From Asterias rubens (lineage: Eukaryota > Echinodermata > Asteroidea > Forcipulatida > Asteriidae), in contig NC_047066.1 of the NCBI RefSeq assembly GCF_902459465.1, positions 11,473,047-11,537,046 of the forward strand: 64,000 nucleotides of DNA. Reading direction: 5' to 3'. The translations under genes and the position numbers were made by a program. This document shows, piece by piece, positions 13,594 to 24,779 of the stretch (positions are counted from its first letter, which is position 1; the number at the start of each line of letters is the position of its first letter). Under the pieces are notes generated by a model that ran no database searches, had not been told where the DNA came from, and saw only the letters and a list, made by a program, of their open reading frames with translations.

Positions 13594-16500
13594 CTCTGAT
13601 ACTACAACTGATGCTACAACTGATGCTACAACTGATGCTACAACTGATGCTACAACTGATGCTACAACTGATGCTACAACTGATGCTACAACTGATGCTA
13701 CAACTGATGCTACAACTGATGCTACAACTGATGCTACAACTGATGCTACAACTGATGCTACAACTGATGCTACAACTGATGCTACAACTGATGCTACAAC
13801 TGATGCTACAACTGATACTACAACTGATACTACAACTGATACTACAACTGATGCTACAACTGATGCTACAACTGATGCTACAACTGATGCTACAACTGAT
13901 GCTACAACTGATGCTACAACTGATGCTACAACTGATGCTACAACTGATGCTACAACTGATGCTACAACTGGTACTACAACTGGTACTACAACTGGTACTA
14001 CAACTGGTACTACAACTGGTACTACAACTGATACTACAACTGGTGCTACAACTGGTGCTACAACTGATGCTACAACTGGTGCTACAACTGGTACTACAAC
14101 TGATGCTACAACTGATACTACAACTGATGCAACAACTGATGCTACAACTGATGCTACAACTGATGCTACAACTGATGCTACAACTGATGCTACAACTGAT
14201 GCTACAACTGATGCTACAACTGATACTACAACTGATACTACAACTGATACTACAACTGATACTACAACTGATACTACAACTGATACTACAACTGATACTA
14301 CAACTGATACTACAACTGATACTACAACTGATGCTACAACTGATGCTACAACTGATGCTACAACTGATGCTACAACTGATGCTACAACTGATGCTACAAC
14401 TGATGCTACAACTGATGCTACAACTGATGCTACAACTGATGCTACAACTGATGCTACAACTGATGCTACAACTGATGCTACAACTGATGCTACAACTGAT
14501 GCTACAACTGATGCTACAACTGATGCTACAACTGATACTACAACTGATACTACAACTGATACTACAACTGATACTACAACTGATACTACAACTGATACTA
14601 CAACTGATACTACAACTGATACTACAACTGATACTACAACTGATGCTACAACTGGTGCTACAACTGATGCTACAACTGATGCTACAACTGATGCTACAAC
14701 TGATGCTACAACTGATGCTACAACTGATACTACAACTGGTACTACAACTGATGCTACAACTGATGCTACAACTGATGCTACAACTGATGCTACAACTGGT
14801 GCTACAACTGATGCTACAACTGATGCTACAACTGATGCTACAACTGATGCTACAACTGATGCTACAACTGATGCTAGAACTGATGCTACAACTGATGCTA
14901 CAACTGATGCTACAACTGATGCTACAACTGATGCTACAACTGATGCTACAACTGATGCTACAACTGATGCTACAACTGATACTACAACTGATACTACAAC
15001 TGATACTACAACTGATACTACAACTGATACTACAACTGATACTACAACTGATACTACAACTGATACTACAACTGATACTACAACTGATGCTACAACTGAT
15101 GCTACAACTGATGCTACAACTGATGCTACAACTGATGCTACAACTGATACTACAACTGATGCTACAACTGATGCTACAACTGATGCTACAACTGATGCTA
15201 CAACTGATGCTACAACTGATGCTACAACTGATGCTACAACTGATGCTACAACTGATGCTACAACTGATGCTACAACTGATGCTACAACTGATACTACAAC
15301 TGATACTACAACTGATACTACAACTGATACTACAACTGATACTACAACTGATACTACAACTGATACTACAACTGATACTACAACTGATACTACAACTGAT
15401 GCTACAACTGGTGCTACAACTGATGCTACAACTGATGCTACAACTGATGCTACAACTGATGCTACAACTGATGCTACAACTGATGCTACAACTGATGCTA
15501 CAACTGATGCTACAACTGATGCTACAACTGATGCTACAACTGATGCTACAACTGATGCTACAACTGATGCTACAACTGATGCTACAACTGATGCTACAAC
15601 TGATGCTACAACTGATGCTACAACTGATGCTACAACTGATGCTACAACTGATGCTACAACTGATGCTACAACTGATGCTACAACTGATGCTACAACTGAT
15701 GCTACAACTGATGCTACAACTGATGCTACAACTGATGCTACAACTGAAACTACAACTGAAACTACAACTGATACTACAACTGATACTACAACTGATACTA
15801 CAACTGATACTACAACTGATACTACAACTGACGCTACAACTGACGCTACAACTGACGCTACAACTGACGCTACAACTGACGCTACAACTGACGCTACAAC
15901 TGACGCTACAACTGACGCTACAACTGACGCTACAACTGACACTAAAACTGACACTACAACTGACACTACAACTGACACTACAACTGACGCTACAACTGGC
16001 GCTACAACTGATGCTACAACTGATGCTACAACTGATGCTACAACTGATGCTACAACTGATGCTACAACTGATGCTACAACTGATGCTACAACTGATGCTA
16101 CAACTGATGCTACAACTGATGCTACAACTGATGCTACAACTGATGCTACAACTGATGCTACAACTGATGCTACAACTGATGCTACAACTGATGCTACAAC
16201 TGATGCTACAACTGATGCTACAACTGATGCTACAACTGATGCTACAACTGATACTACAACTGGTGCTACAACTGGTGCTACAACTGGTGCTACAACTGGT
16301 GCTACAACTGATGCTACAACTGATGCTACAACTGATGCTACAACTGATGCTACAACTGATGCTACAACTGATGCTACAACTGATGCTACAACTGATGCTA
16401 CAACTGATGCTACAACTGATGCTACAACTGATGCTACAACTGATGCTACAACTGATGCTACAACTGATGCTACAACTGATGCTACAACTGATGCTACAAC

Positions 16501-19335
16501 TGATGCTACAACTGATGCTACAACTGGTACTACAACTGATGCTAGAACTGATGCTAGAACTGGTGCTAGAACTGGTGCTACAACTGGTGCTACAACTGAT
16601 GCTACAACTGATGCTACAACTGATGCTACAACTGATGCTACAACTGATGCTACAACTGATGCTACAACTGATGCTACAACTGATGCTACAACTGATGCTA
16701 CAACTGATGCTACAACTGATGCTACAACTGATGCTACAACTGATGCTACAACTGATGCTACAACTGATGCTACAACTGATGCTACAACTGATGCTACAAC
16801 TGATGCTACAACTGATGCTACAACTGATGCTACAACTGATGCTACAACTGATACTACAACTGATACTACAACTGATACTACAACTGATGCTACAACTGAT
16901 GCTACAACTGATGCTACAACTGATGCTAACAACTGATACTACAACTGATGCTACAACTGATGCTACAACTGATGCTACAACTGATGCTACAACTGGTGCT
17001 ACAACTGGTGCTACAACTGATGCTACAACTGATGCTACAACTGATGCTACAACTGATGCTACAACTGATGCTACAACTGATGCTACAACTGATGCTACAA
17101 CTGATACTACAACTGATACTACAACTGATACTACAACTGATACTACAACTGATACTACAACTGATACTACAACTGATACTACAACTGATGCTACAACTGA
17201 TGCTACAACTGATGCTACAACTGATGCTAACAACTGATACTACAACTGATACTACAACTGATACTACAACTGGTACTACAACTGATGCTACAACTGATGC
17301 TACAACTGATACTACAACTGATGCTACAACTGATGCTACAACTGATGCTACAACTGATGCTACAACTGATGCTACAACTGTTACTACAACTGATACTACA
17401 ACTGATACTACAACTGATACTACAACTGATGCTACAACTGATGCTACAACTGATACTACAACTGATACTACAACTGATGCTACAACTGATGCTACAACTG
17501 ATGCTACAACTGATGCTACAACTGGTGCTACAACTGATGCTACAACTGATGCTACAACTGATGCTACAACTGATACTACAACTGATACTACAACTGATAC
17601 TACAACTGATACTACAACTGATGCTACAACTGATGCTACAACTGATGCTACAACTGATGCTACAACTGATGCTACAACTGATGCTACAACTGATGCTACA
17701 ACTGATACTACAACTGATACTACAACTGATACTACAACTGATGCTACAACTGATGCTAACAACTGATGCTTACAACTGATACTACAACTGATACTACAAC
17801 TGATGCTACAACTGATGCTACAACTGATGCAACAACTGATGCTACAACTGGTGCTACAACTGGTGCTACAACTGATGCTACAACTGATGCTACAACTGAT
17901 GCTACAACTGATGCTACAGCTGATGCTACAACTGATGCTACAACTGATACTACAACTGATACTACAACTGATACTACAACTGATACTACAACTGATACTA
18001 CAACTGATACTACAACTGATACTACAACTGATACTACAACTGATGCTACAACTGATGCTACAACTGATGCTACAACTGATGCTACAACTGATGCTAACAA
18101 CTGATACTACAACTGATACTACAACTGGTACTACAACTGATGCTACAACTGATACTACAACTGATACTACAACTGATACTACAACTGATGCTACAACTGA
18201 TGCTACAACTGATGCTACAACTGATGCTACAACTGATGCTACAACTGTTACTACAACTGATGCTACAACTGATGCTACAACTGATGCTACAACTGATGCT
18301 ACAACTGATGCTACAACTGATGCTACAACTGATGCTACAACTGATGCTACAACTGATGCTACAACTGATGCTACAACTGATGCTACAACTGATGCTACAA
18401 CTGATGCTACAACTGATGCTACAACTGATGCTACAACTGATGCTACAACTGATGCTACAACTGATGCTACAACTGATGCTACAACTGATGCTACAACTGA
18501 TGCTACAACTGATACTACAACTGATACTACAACTGATACTACAACTGATACTACTACTGATGCTACAACTGATGCTACAACTGATGCTACAACTGATGCT
18601 ACAACTGATGCTACAACTGATGCTACAACTGATGCTACAACTGATGCTACAACTGATGCTACAACTGATGCTACAACTGATGCTACAACTGATGCTACAA
18701 CTGATGCTACAACTGCTGCTACAACTGCTGCTACAACTGCTGCTACAACTGATGCTACAACTGATGCCACAACTGATGCCACAACTGATGCCACAACTGA
18801 TGCCACAACTGATGCCACAACTGATGCCACAACTGATGCCACAACTGATGCCACAACTGATGCCACAACTGATGCCACAACTGATGCCACAACTGATGCT
18901 ACAACTGATGCTACAACTGCTGCTACAACTGCTGCTACAACTGATGCCACAACTGATGCCACAACTGATGCCACAACTGATGCCACAACTGATGCCACAA
19001 CTGATGCCACAACTGATGCCACAACTGATGCCACAACTGATGCCACAACTGATGCCACAACTGATGCCACAACTGATGCCACAACTGATGCCACAACTGA
19101 TGCCACAACAGATGCCACAACAGATGCCACAACTGATGCCACAACTGATGCCACAACTGATGCCACAACTGATGCCACAACTGATGCCACAACTGATGCC
19201 ACAACTGATGCCACAACTGATGCCACAACTGATGCCACAACTGATGCCACAACTGATGCCACAACTGATGCCACAACTGATGCCACAACTGATGCCACAA
19301 CTGATGCCACAACTGATACCACAACTGATACTACA
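13594..19335. repeat. 12-bp satellite array, copy 2
   Basis: About 478 copies of ACTGATGCTACA, almost free of indels until about 16925. Blocks of nine GATACT units start at 14222, 14534, 14978 and 15290. Two of the intervals are exactly 312 bp (26 units), which shows a higher-order repeat. A GATGCC-rich section occupies 18762-19320, as at the end of copy 1. Open frames of 1120-1230 codons on both strands result from the 12-bp period and are not annotated as genes. Confidence 0.96.
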
Positions 19336-19425
19336 ACAGCAACAGCAACAGCAACAGCTGTAATAAATAATAATAATTAATAATAATTAATAATAATAAT
19401 AATAATTAATAATAATAACCGAATT
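19336..19425. repeat. Simple repeats closing the satellite: (CAACAG)n and (TAA)n
   Basis: The 12-bp array passes into CAACAG repeats at 19336-19358 and then a TAATAATAAT tract to about 19418. This is low-complexity DNA at the satellite border. Confidence 0.9.
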
Positions 19426-19475
19426 TATAAAGCGCCTTTTCCAAAGGATGCAAAGCGCTAAAATGCGTAAACCGC
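19404..19475. mobile_element. Fragment of a dispersed GCGC-type non-autonomous repeat
   Basis: A (TAA)n tract leads into a segment reading ATTTATAAAGCGCC followed by GCAAAGCGCT. Related segments with the same order (TAATAATAAT, then a TTATA/GCGC block, then an inverted GCGC or GCGCTTT block) occur near 30780, 39957 and 47625. I read these as members of one dispersed repeat family. Assignment to a named family is not possible from sequence alone. Confidence 0.5.
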
Positions 19476-19816
19476 GGACCGGCGGAAGAGTTGCATGCCT
19501 GGAGCGCTATGTTTGAAATATGAGACCCAAGGACGCCTCTCATTGAACAGACTTATAAGAAACCTCAAATATTTCCACACAGTTTTAAATTGAAATGGAT
19601 GTCCACAGGCCAATAATGAAATTGTAAGATACAACAGAATTTTATTATGGTGTGGCCATCTTGATTTTCTTCCATGGAAATCAATGTAACCAAACCAAGG
19701 CTGGAAGATGTATGGTCTGGTTCCTTTTTGTACAATGAGTATTAGCATTCAATACTGTTATTGGATACATTGAACATGACCGATATGATGGCAGTATGAT
19801 GCAGGTCTCTACTTAC
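19476..19816. other. Unannotated stretch
   Basis: AT-rich unique-looking DNA between the repeat border and the orphan exon. I see no coding exon, RNA or clear repeat. It could be intron of the minus-strand gene whose exon lies at 19817-19938. Confidence 0.5.
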
Positions 19817-19938
19817 TGTTTTCTTTCCTCTCCTCAAGTAGCAGTTGTTTCTCTTGGAATGAGGCCATGAAGACCGACCCCCCTTCCTCCTTGCGCATCT
19901 GGAAGGCGCTCTTTTGCCGTTCACTGTACTTTGGAATC
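19817..19938 (-). CDS. Orphan internal exon of an unidentified minus-strand gene
   Basis: Read on the minus strand, a pyrimidine-rich acceptor (CTCTTTTTCGTAAAG) is followed by one base and 40 open codons, then one base and a consensus donor (GTAAGT). The peptide begins IPKYSERQKSAFQMRKEE, continues with FMASFQEKQLLLEERKEN, is highly charged and would form an alpha helix or coiled coil. Such tails occur in many coiled-coil and Myb/SANT-like proteins, but I do not recognise the gene. The LINE inserted just upstream (19985-22810) would then lie in its intron. No neighbouring exon was found. Support is the combination of both splice sites and non-random composition. Confidence 0.5.
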
Positions 19939-19984
19939 CTTTACGAAAAAGAGCAAGACAAAACAAAAGATGGAGAGATGAACT

Positions 19985-20201
19985 AAGTTTTAGTTAGTTT
20001 TAGTTTTATTAGACTTTACACTGGCATAAAAATATAGAAATACAAATCGATACATAAAGAAATAAAGAATCAAATTAGCTATAAAAAATACCAAGCCAGT
20101 GAGTGACGAGGAGGAACAGGTGACCAGCACCTCTACAAAGCCGTCCTGTCACAAGAAATGTCCCCTGAAACCCACCCCATAGCAAAAAACCACCCAACCC
20201 A

Positions 20202-20244
<43 letters not shown>

Positions 20245-22810
20245 AGCGCTTTAAGGCGGGACTGACAATTACAGACGACAAGAAGAGCAATGGCAGTGCG
20301 ACACCCAAGTGCAGACATCATCCGCTGAAAAGTCAGATGCAAACTTGTCCCTGTAAAATTGGAGAAGAAGAGTCTTAAATGCTGACAAGGACACGCTAGA
20401 TCTGACCGACAGCGGAAGCTGGTTCCACATGGGGACAATCCGCTGAAAATAAAACGACTTATGGGATTCTGTTTTACAACGAGGAACTGATAATTTGAAG
20501 GGATCAGAAGACAGTCTAGTGGCAGGACGGCCCTGTGTAACATTAAAACTTACATATCTATTAACATTTATGTCAATTTGACCGTATTTACATTTAAAAA
20601 ACAAAATAAGATCACAAATTTCCCTTCTAAAAGAGAGTGGTAAAATTGAAAGCTGTTCTAACCGGGTCTTATAGTCATCTTGAGGACGATGCAAAATGAA
20701 TTTGGTGGCTCGTCTCTGGACACCTTCAACAAGTTTTATATTACGTTTTGAAGTTCCACTCCAAATTGAACTACAGTATTCTAGGTCACTTCTAATTAAT
20801 GCAGTATAGAGAGATTTAGAAACTCTGCTAGGAGCGTCGTAACCAATAGTGCGTTTAATCATACCCAACTTTCTATTGCACTTGGCAGTAATGCGATTAA
20901 TTTGAGAATTCCAAATAAAATCAACAGAAATATCTACACCTAAATCACGAAAAGAGTCTGTTCTTTCAAGATGAGAATTATTCAAGCTATAATCAAAATT
21001 AACACACTGTTTACGTCTAGAAATAGACATAGTTTGACACTTCTGGATGTTAAAGCTTAAGTCCCATTCAACACTCCACGAATACAAAGAATCTAGGTCA
21101 TTCTGAAGAAGCCTACAGTCCGATGTGTTTTTAATGGACTTAAAGCATTTAGAGTCATCAGCAAATAAAGCTACAGTGGAATGTTGAACGGAACTGGGCA
21201 TGTCATTTATATACAAAAGAAACAAAAGCGGACCTAAAACAGAACCCTGTGGAACCCCCGATACAACGGGGCGCCATTCAGAACTACTCCCTTCAACAAC
21301 CACCCTTTGTTGGCGATTACGTAAGTATGAATTGAACCACTCTAGTAAGTTAGAATGGAACCCAAAACTCTGTAATTTGTGTAAAAGTAATTTGTGAGAA
21401 ACGCTATCGAATGCTTTAGAAAAATCGAGGTAAACCAAATCGACCTGCCCGGCTTTGTCCAAAACACAGCTGACCTCTTGATAAACAGACAAAAGTTGGG
21501 AAACAGTGGAGCGGCCTTTGACAAACCCGTGCTGTAAGTGATGAAGTTCACCCTGAATGGCAGGAAATATGGTATTAAAAATGGCCCTTTCCATAACCTT
21601 GGAACATACGCAAAGTAACGAAACTGGTCTATAATTTTCCACACAACTCTTGTCTTTTTTCTTGAAAATTGGAACGACATTAGCCCTCAACCAGTCACTT
21701 GGTAATTCTTTGGTAGACAAAGACAGGTTAAATAAATGACTCAAAGGAGATACAATTTGATTAGCACATTCCTTAAGCAATCGAGGAGATAGTCCATCGG
21801 GGCCTATAGCTTTAGTGACATCTAAATTATTAAGTATTACAAGTACATCACTTTCGCTGATGGAAATAGAACCCAACATATCATGTCTATATGCGACAAC
21901 ATGAGGTAAAGCATCATAGTTTTTAGGAGGAGTCAACACTGAATGAAAATAAGCATTGAACAATGTGGCTTTGTCTTTGGCATCCGTGGCAGTCTGCCCA
22001 TTGTCATTCTTGACCATTTGGGGAAGAGATTTAGATTTAGTTTTTTGCCTAAAAAATGACCAAAATCTCTTTGGATTATCAGCAAGCGTGGACCCAAGAT
22101 TATTAATGTACTGTTTATACTTCAAAGTTAAAAGATTCTTATAAGTATTACGAAGCTTGCGAAAAGTAGCCCAATGCTGAGCCAAATTGGACGCCACAGC
22201 TTTCTTCCAAGCAGATTTCTTTTTGTTTTGCAAGTGCCGCACTTCGGCATCAATCCAACCAGGAGCAGCAGGGTCCTTAATTTTAAATTTAGGAATGCAC
22301 CTGTCAATAACATTGGAAAATATGTCAAGAAAATTGGACCAAGCCACATTAACATTAACAGCATCATAAACAATACCAAAATCAGCATTAGACAGGATAG
22401 ATCTAATAATGTCAAAGTTAGCTCGCTTAAAATTATAAACAAAGCGAGGAGCCTTCTTAAGTTTTTTCACCTGGGTACAAATGTTAAACTCAAGCAGTTT
22501 GTGATCAGTGTTAAAACTCTCGTGAGAGACATAAAAATCATTGACCTTATCAGGGTGAGTAGTAAACACCAAATCTAAAATATTATCACAATTCTCTCTA
22601 GACGGAAAATGATTAAGTTGTGAGAGAAAATAATCATTAAAAATATCACAAAATTCCTGTTCACAGTCCGATATACCAGCCATAACTAGACTGTGGCAAC
22701 CTTTAACCTTGGGCAAGTTGAAATCTCCAATAACGATAATATGTTCAAACTGCGAAGTAATGTTCGTCAAAGCAGCATTTACGGACCTTACAAAAACTCC
22801 AGTGTCGCCA
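19985..22810 (-). mobile_element. 5'-truncated CR1/Jockey-superfamily LINE
   Basis: A non-LTR retrotransposon on the minus strand. The 3' UTR runs from the stop codon at 20269 down to about 19985 and ends in AATAAAACTAAAACTAACT-like short repeats rather than a long poly(A), as in CR1/L2-type elements. The 5' end lies inside the endonuclease domain near 22810: upstream the frame loses similarity and soon meets a stop, so ORF1 and the endonuclease N-terminus are missing. This is the usual outcome of incomplete reverse transcription. The 3' UTR also holds a 39-base homopolymer. Target-site duplications could not be fixed by eye. Confidence 0.9.
20203..20241. repeat. 39-bp A homopolymer inside the LINE 3' UTR
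   Basis: An unbroken A run on the plus strand (T on the element's sense strand), 28 bp past the LINE stop codon. It has the wrong orientation to be the element's own poly(A) tail, so it is either an internal T tract of the UTR or a secondary insertion. Confidence 0.9.
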
Positions 22811-22845
22811 CTGAAGGGGCATTGCTTGCTTGGCAACCAGACCAT
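20269..22845 (-). CDS. LINE ORF2 remnant: endonuclease C-terminus plus reverse transcriptase
   Basis: An uninterrupted 858-codon frame. Residues 39-45 carry the endonuclease motif IGDFNLP and 113-115 carry TDH, so the C-terminal part of an APE-type endonuclease is present. The reverse transcriptase follows: AIGPDGLSP at 346-354, IFKKKD at 393-398, YLDFSKAFDSVSH at 472-484, GVPQGSVLGPL at 530-540, and the catalytic FADD at 561-564. A thumb and C-terminal region rich in basic residues follows. The family copies its own RNA into DNA at nicked chromosomal targets. The first dozen residues after the nominal ATG at 22845 are probably flanking DNA, and there is an in-frame stop four codons upstream of that ATG. 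Lack of any stop or frameshift implies recent insertion. The copy cannot encode a complete endonuclease. Confidence 0.95.
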   Translation of the reverse strand: MVWLPSKQCPFSGDTGVFVRSVNAALTNITSQFEHIIVIGDFNLPKVKGCHSLVMAGISDCEQEFCDIFNDYFLSQLNHFPSRENCDNILDLVFTTHPDKVNDFYVSHESFNTDHKLLEFNICTQVKKLKKAPRFVYNFKRANFDIIRSILSNADFGIVYDAVNVNVAWSNFLDIFSNVIDRCIPKFKIKDPAAPGWIDAEVRHLQNKKKSAWKKAVASNLAQHWATFRKLRNTYKNLLTLKYKQYINNLGSTLADNPKRFWSFFRQKTKSKSLPQMVKNDNGQTATDAKDKATLFNAYFHSVLTPPKNYDALPHVVAYRHDMLGSISISESDVLVILNNLDVTKAIGPDGLSPRLLKECANQIVSPLSHLFNLSLSTKELPSDWLRANVVPIFKKKDKSCVENYRPVSLLCVCSKVMERAIFNTIFPAIQGELHHLQHGFVKGRSTVSQLLSVYQEVSCVLDKAGQVDLVYLDFSKAFDSVSHKLLLHKLQSFGFHSNLLEWFNSYLRNRQQRVVVEGSSSEWRPVVSGVPQGSVLGPLLFLLYINDMPSSVQHSTVALFADDSKCFKSIKNTSDCRLLQNDLDSLYSWSVEWDLSFNIQKCQTMSISRRKQCVNFDYSLNNSHLERTDSFRDLGVDISVDFIWNSQINRITAKCNRKLGMIKRTIGYDAPSRVSKSLYTALIRSDLEYCSSIWSGTSKRNIKLVEGVQRRATKFILHRPQDDYKTRLEQLSILPLSFRREICDLILFFKCKYGQIDINVNRYVSFNVTQGRPATRLSSDPFKLSVPRCKTESHKSFYFQRIVPMWNQLPLSVRSSVSLSAFKTLLLQFYRDKFASDFSADDVCTWVSHCHCSSCRL

Positions 22846-23103
22846 TGCTGTGCACTAGCGGGTCGTGTGCAGGCGGCAGCGAATAAACCCGAAGAAACCA
22901 CACGTCCAGACACGTCACTATTTTTGGCAATATGTTTGCTGCCACCATCGGTGAAAGGTGCTCGTGTTTGGGGAAGCCCTTATGTTGCGAATTTTTTTTT
23001 TTCTCAAATACAAGATGAGTGTAAAAATCTAGGAATAAGGTAAGGTACTAAAATACAGATCTTTTAAATGTAGATGGCTGAAGGGGGGTATTTTGTATGG
23101 TCT
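22846..23103. other. Flank of the LINE, no gene seen
   Basis: The sequence upstream of the LINE 5' junction. Short open frames have no recognisable domain or splice sites. Confidence 0.5.
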
Positions 23104-23271
23104 TTAAGCACAAATTATTATGCTAACTGGACTCTGGTTACCAGCTAAAATACCATGTCACACGAACAAATTGTGACTGGTTTCCTGCTCATTTCTGCTT
23201 AGCCCCTTAGCAGAAAAATTGTTCAGCAATATTTTCTGCTTAAGCAGCTCTCTCTATGAAATTGGGCCCTG
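23104..23271. mobile_element. Degenerate copy of the GGGCCCAATTTCAT foldback family
   Basis: Contains TTACCAGCTAAAAT, TTCTGCTTAGC and GCAGCTCTCTCTATGAAATTGGGCCC, the characteristic order of the family seen intact at 38344-38585. A similar degenerate copy lies at 24420-24600. Confidence 0.6.
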
Positions 23272-23518
23272 GTCTGGTAAGGGTCACTTATATGGGGAAA
23301 ATGTACTTTTGTATTGGAACCTTGAAGAGTGAGGGCACCACAACAAAAGCACAGGGCACCATAGCCCTAATTAGGACTCTTCCTCTGTACACAGATACAG
23401 AGTCCTAATTATTAAGGCCCGTTTCTGGGGCGGAAAATTTTCAAAGCTTCATAACTAAAAATCTTACCTGCAACAAGCCATTTATTTCAACAGATTCACA
23501 TTCCATTGCGGCATATTT

Positions 23519-23560
23519 CATATCGAATGAAAAAGTGGTGGCACCACACGGAAACTTTTG
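23519..23560. mobile_element. Half copy of the CTTTCCGTATGGCGCCACCA palindromic element
   Basis: ATCGAATGAAAAAGTGGTGG and CACCACACGGAAACTTTTG match one arm of the elements at 33465-33596 and 60052-60185. The other arm is missing. Confidence 0.6.
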
Positions 23561-23921
23561 TGTATAGTGCCAGTGCAACTGCCACAACTTGTGCCAGCAC
23601 TTATTAAATTTTACCCTCATTATAATTTTCCGCATGTCGCCACCAATTTATCTAGCGTTAACTAACTCCAAAACCACTGAATTGTTTTCTTACCTGAGAA
23701 GAAGGGTTACCACATATATGATATGGAAATGTTTCCGTATAAACCTTGTTTTCATCAATTACAACGAGTTAAAGTTCCGTCTCCACCGCTAGCGATAAAT
23801 CCTTTACTTCAGTGCTTGGTCAGCCTTGTTGAATTGGCGCGAAATTGCTATTTGTAAATGAACGTTGAGGGAGACAAACAAGTAAGTCGGTCGTCGAAGA
23901 ATTAAGTCTTGTCGGTCAGTA

Positions 23922-24378
23922 CAGTCTACCCGCAGGAGTACACTAATCTCCTTTGTTATTTATCTGCAGGGATATGCATAGTTTTTTTCATGCGTGACCT
24001 CTATCATGTGTATACTAATTAGTCAAAAGGGCTTGTGGAATTCGGTCATTTTCAGCCTTTTCTGAAAAGTCTCAACCAAAATATTTAAATGTACCAGTAA
24101 ATTGAAACGAAGAGCATATCTGTCGTCATGTATAAAAACAAGCGGTTCAACTCAAACGCAACAAGATATTTGTTCATACAACACGACAGATATGCTTTCC
24201 ATTTCAGTGTACTTCTACATTATTTATGTCAATACTTTTCAGATAAGGCCGAAAAAGACTGAATTTCAGAAGCCCTTTGGACTAATTAGTATTCAAACCG
24301 AGGTCACGCATGAAAAATCACGCCAACTCGCGCAGAAAAATCACAAAGGAGACTTATTAATGTACTGCGGGTAGACTG
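23922..24378. mobile_element. Foldback MITE, 457 bp
   Basis: The ends are inverted repeats: CAGTCTACCCGCAG at the left, and its complement CTGCGGGTAGACTG at the right. The inversion continues inward (left CTAATCTCCTTTGT against right ACAAAGGAGACTTATTA; left ACTAATTAGT against right ACTAATTAGTATT; a central pair AGCATATCTGTCGT and ACGACAGATATGCT). Nearly the whole element can fold into one hairpin. It has no coding capacity, so it would need a transposase in trans. Confidence 0.8.
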
Positions 24379-24419
24379 CGGTGCCTCTTTGCTTCTGTTG
24401 GTTTGACCCCAGCCCAATT

Positions 24420-24600
24420 TCTTGAAGCAGCTGATAAGCACAAAAAGTAGCCAAGCACAAACAAATACTAGACAAGGTTACCAGCTAAAATTGTATGCCA
24501 AAGACGTGTACAATTTGTGACAAGTACTGACCCTGTTCAGTTTTGCTAAGCAGTAAATTTTGAAGCAATATTATTTTCTGCTGACTCAGCTCTATGAATA
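24420..24600. mobile_element. Degenerate copy of the GGGCCCAATTTCAT foldback family
   Basis: Shares TTACCAGCTAAAATTGTATG, TTTTGCTAAGCAG and CAGCTCTATGAATA with the copy at 23104-23271 and the intact element at 38344-38585. Both ends are decayed. Confidence 0.5.
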
Positions 24601-24779
24601 AGCACATCATAAATAAAATCTTTGACATTGTATTTATTCATCATTATTGATTAAAACTTCATCAAATCCATGGCCACAATTAATTCAAAAGCAAATAAAA
24701 AATGGTGTATTATGGTTTGTCATGGATTTGATACTGTGTAGACTGCAGGTATACCTTCAGGAATGCTGGTCATCATCTC

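Noticed and set aside
16926..19322. 798-codon minus-strand (ASVV)n / (CSIS)n frame
   Set aside because: Same satellite artefact; both strands are open over the same bases.
3400..19335. CRISPR array
   Set aside because: The repeats are contiguous or have repeated, not unique, spacers. The window is eukaryotic and no cas genes are present.
20075..20543. Minus-strand frames with long Phe runs
   Set aside because: They translate the 39-base homopolymer in the LINE 3' UTR and shadow the reverse transcriptase frame.
22693..23043. 116-codon plus-strand frame crossing the LINE 5' junction
   Set aside because: It reads antisense through the LINE endonuclease and into flanking DNA; no domain.
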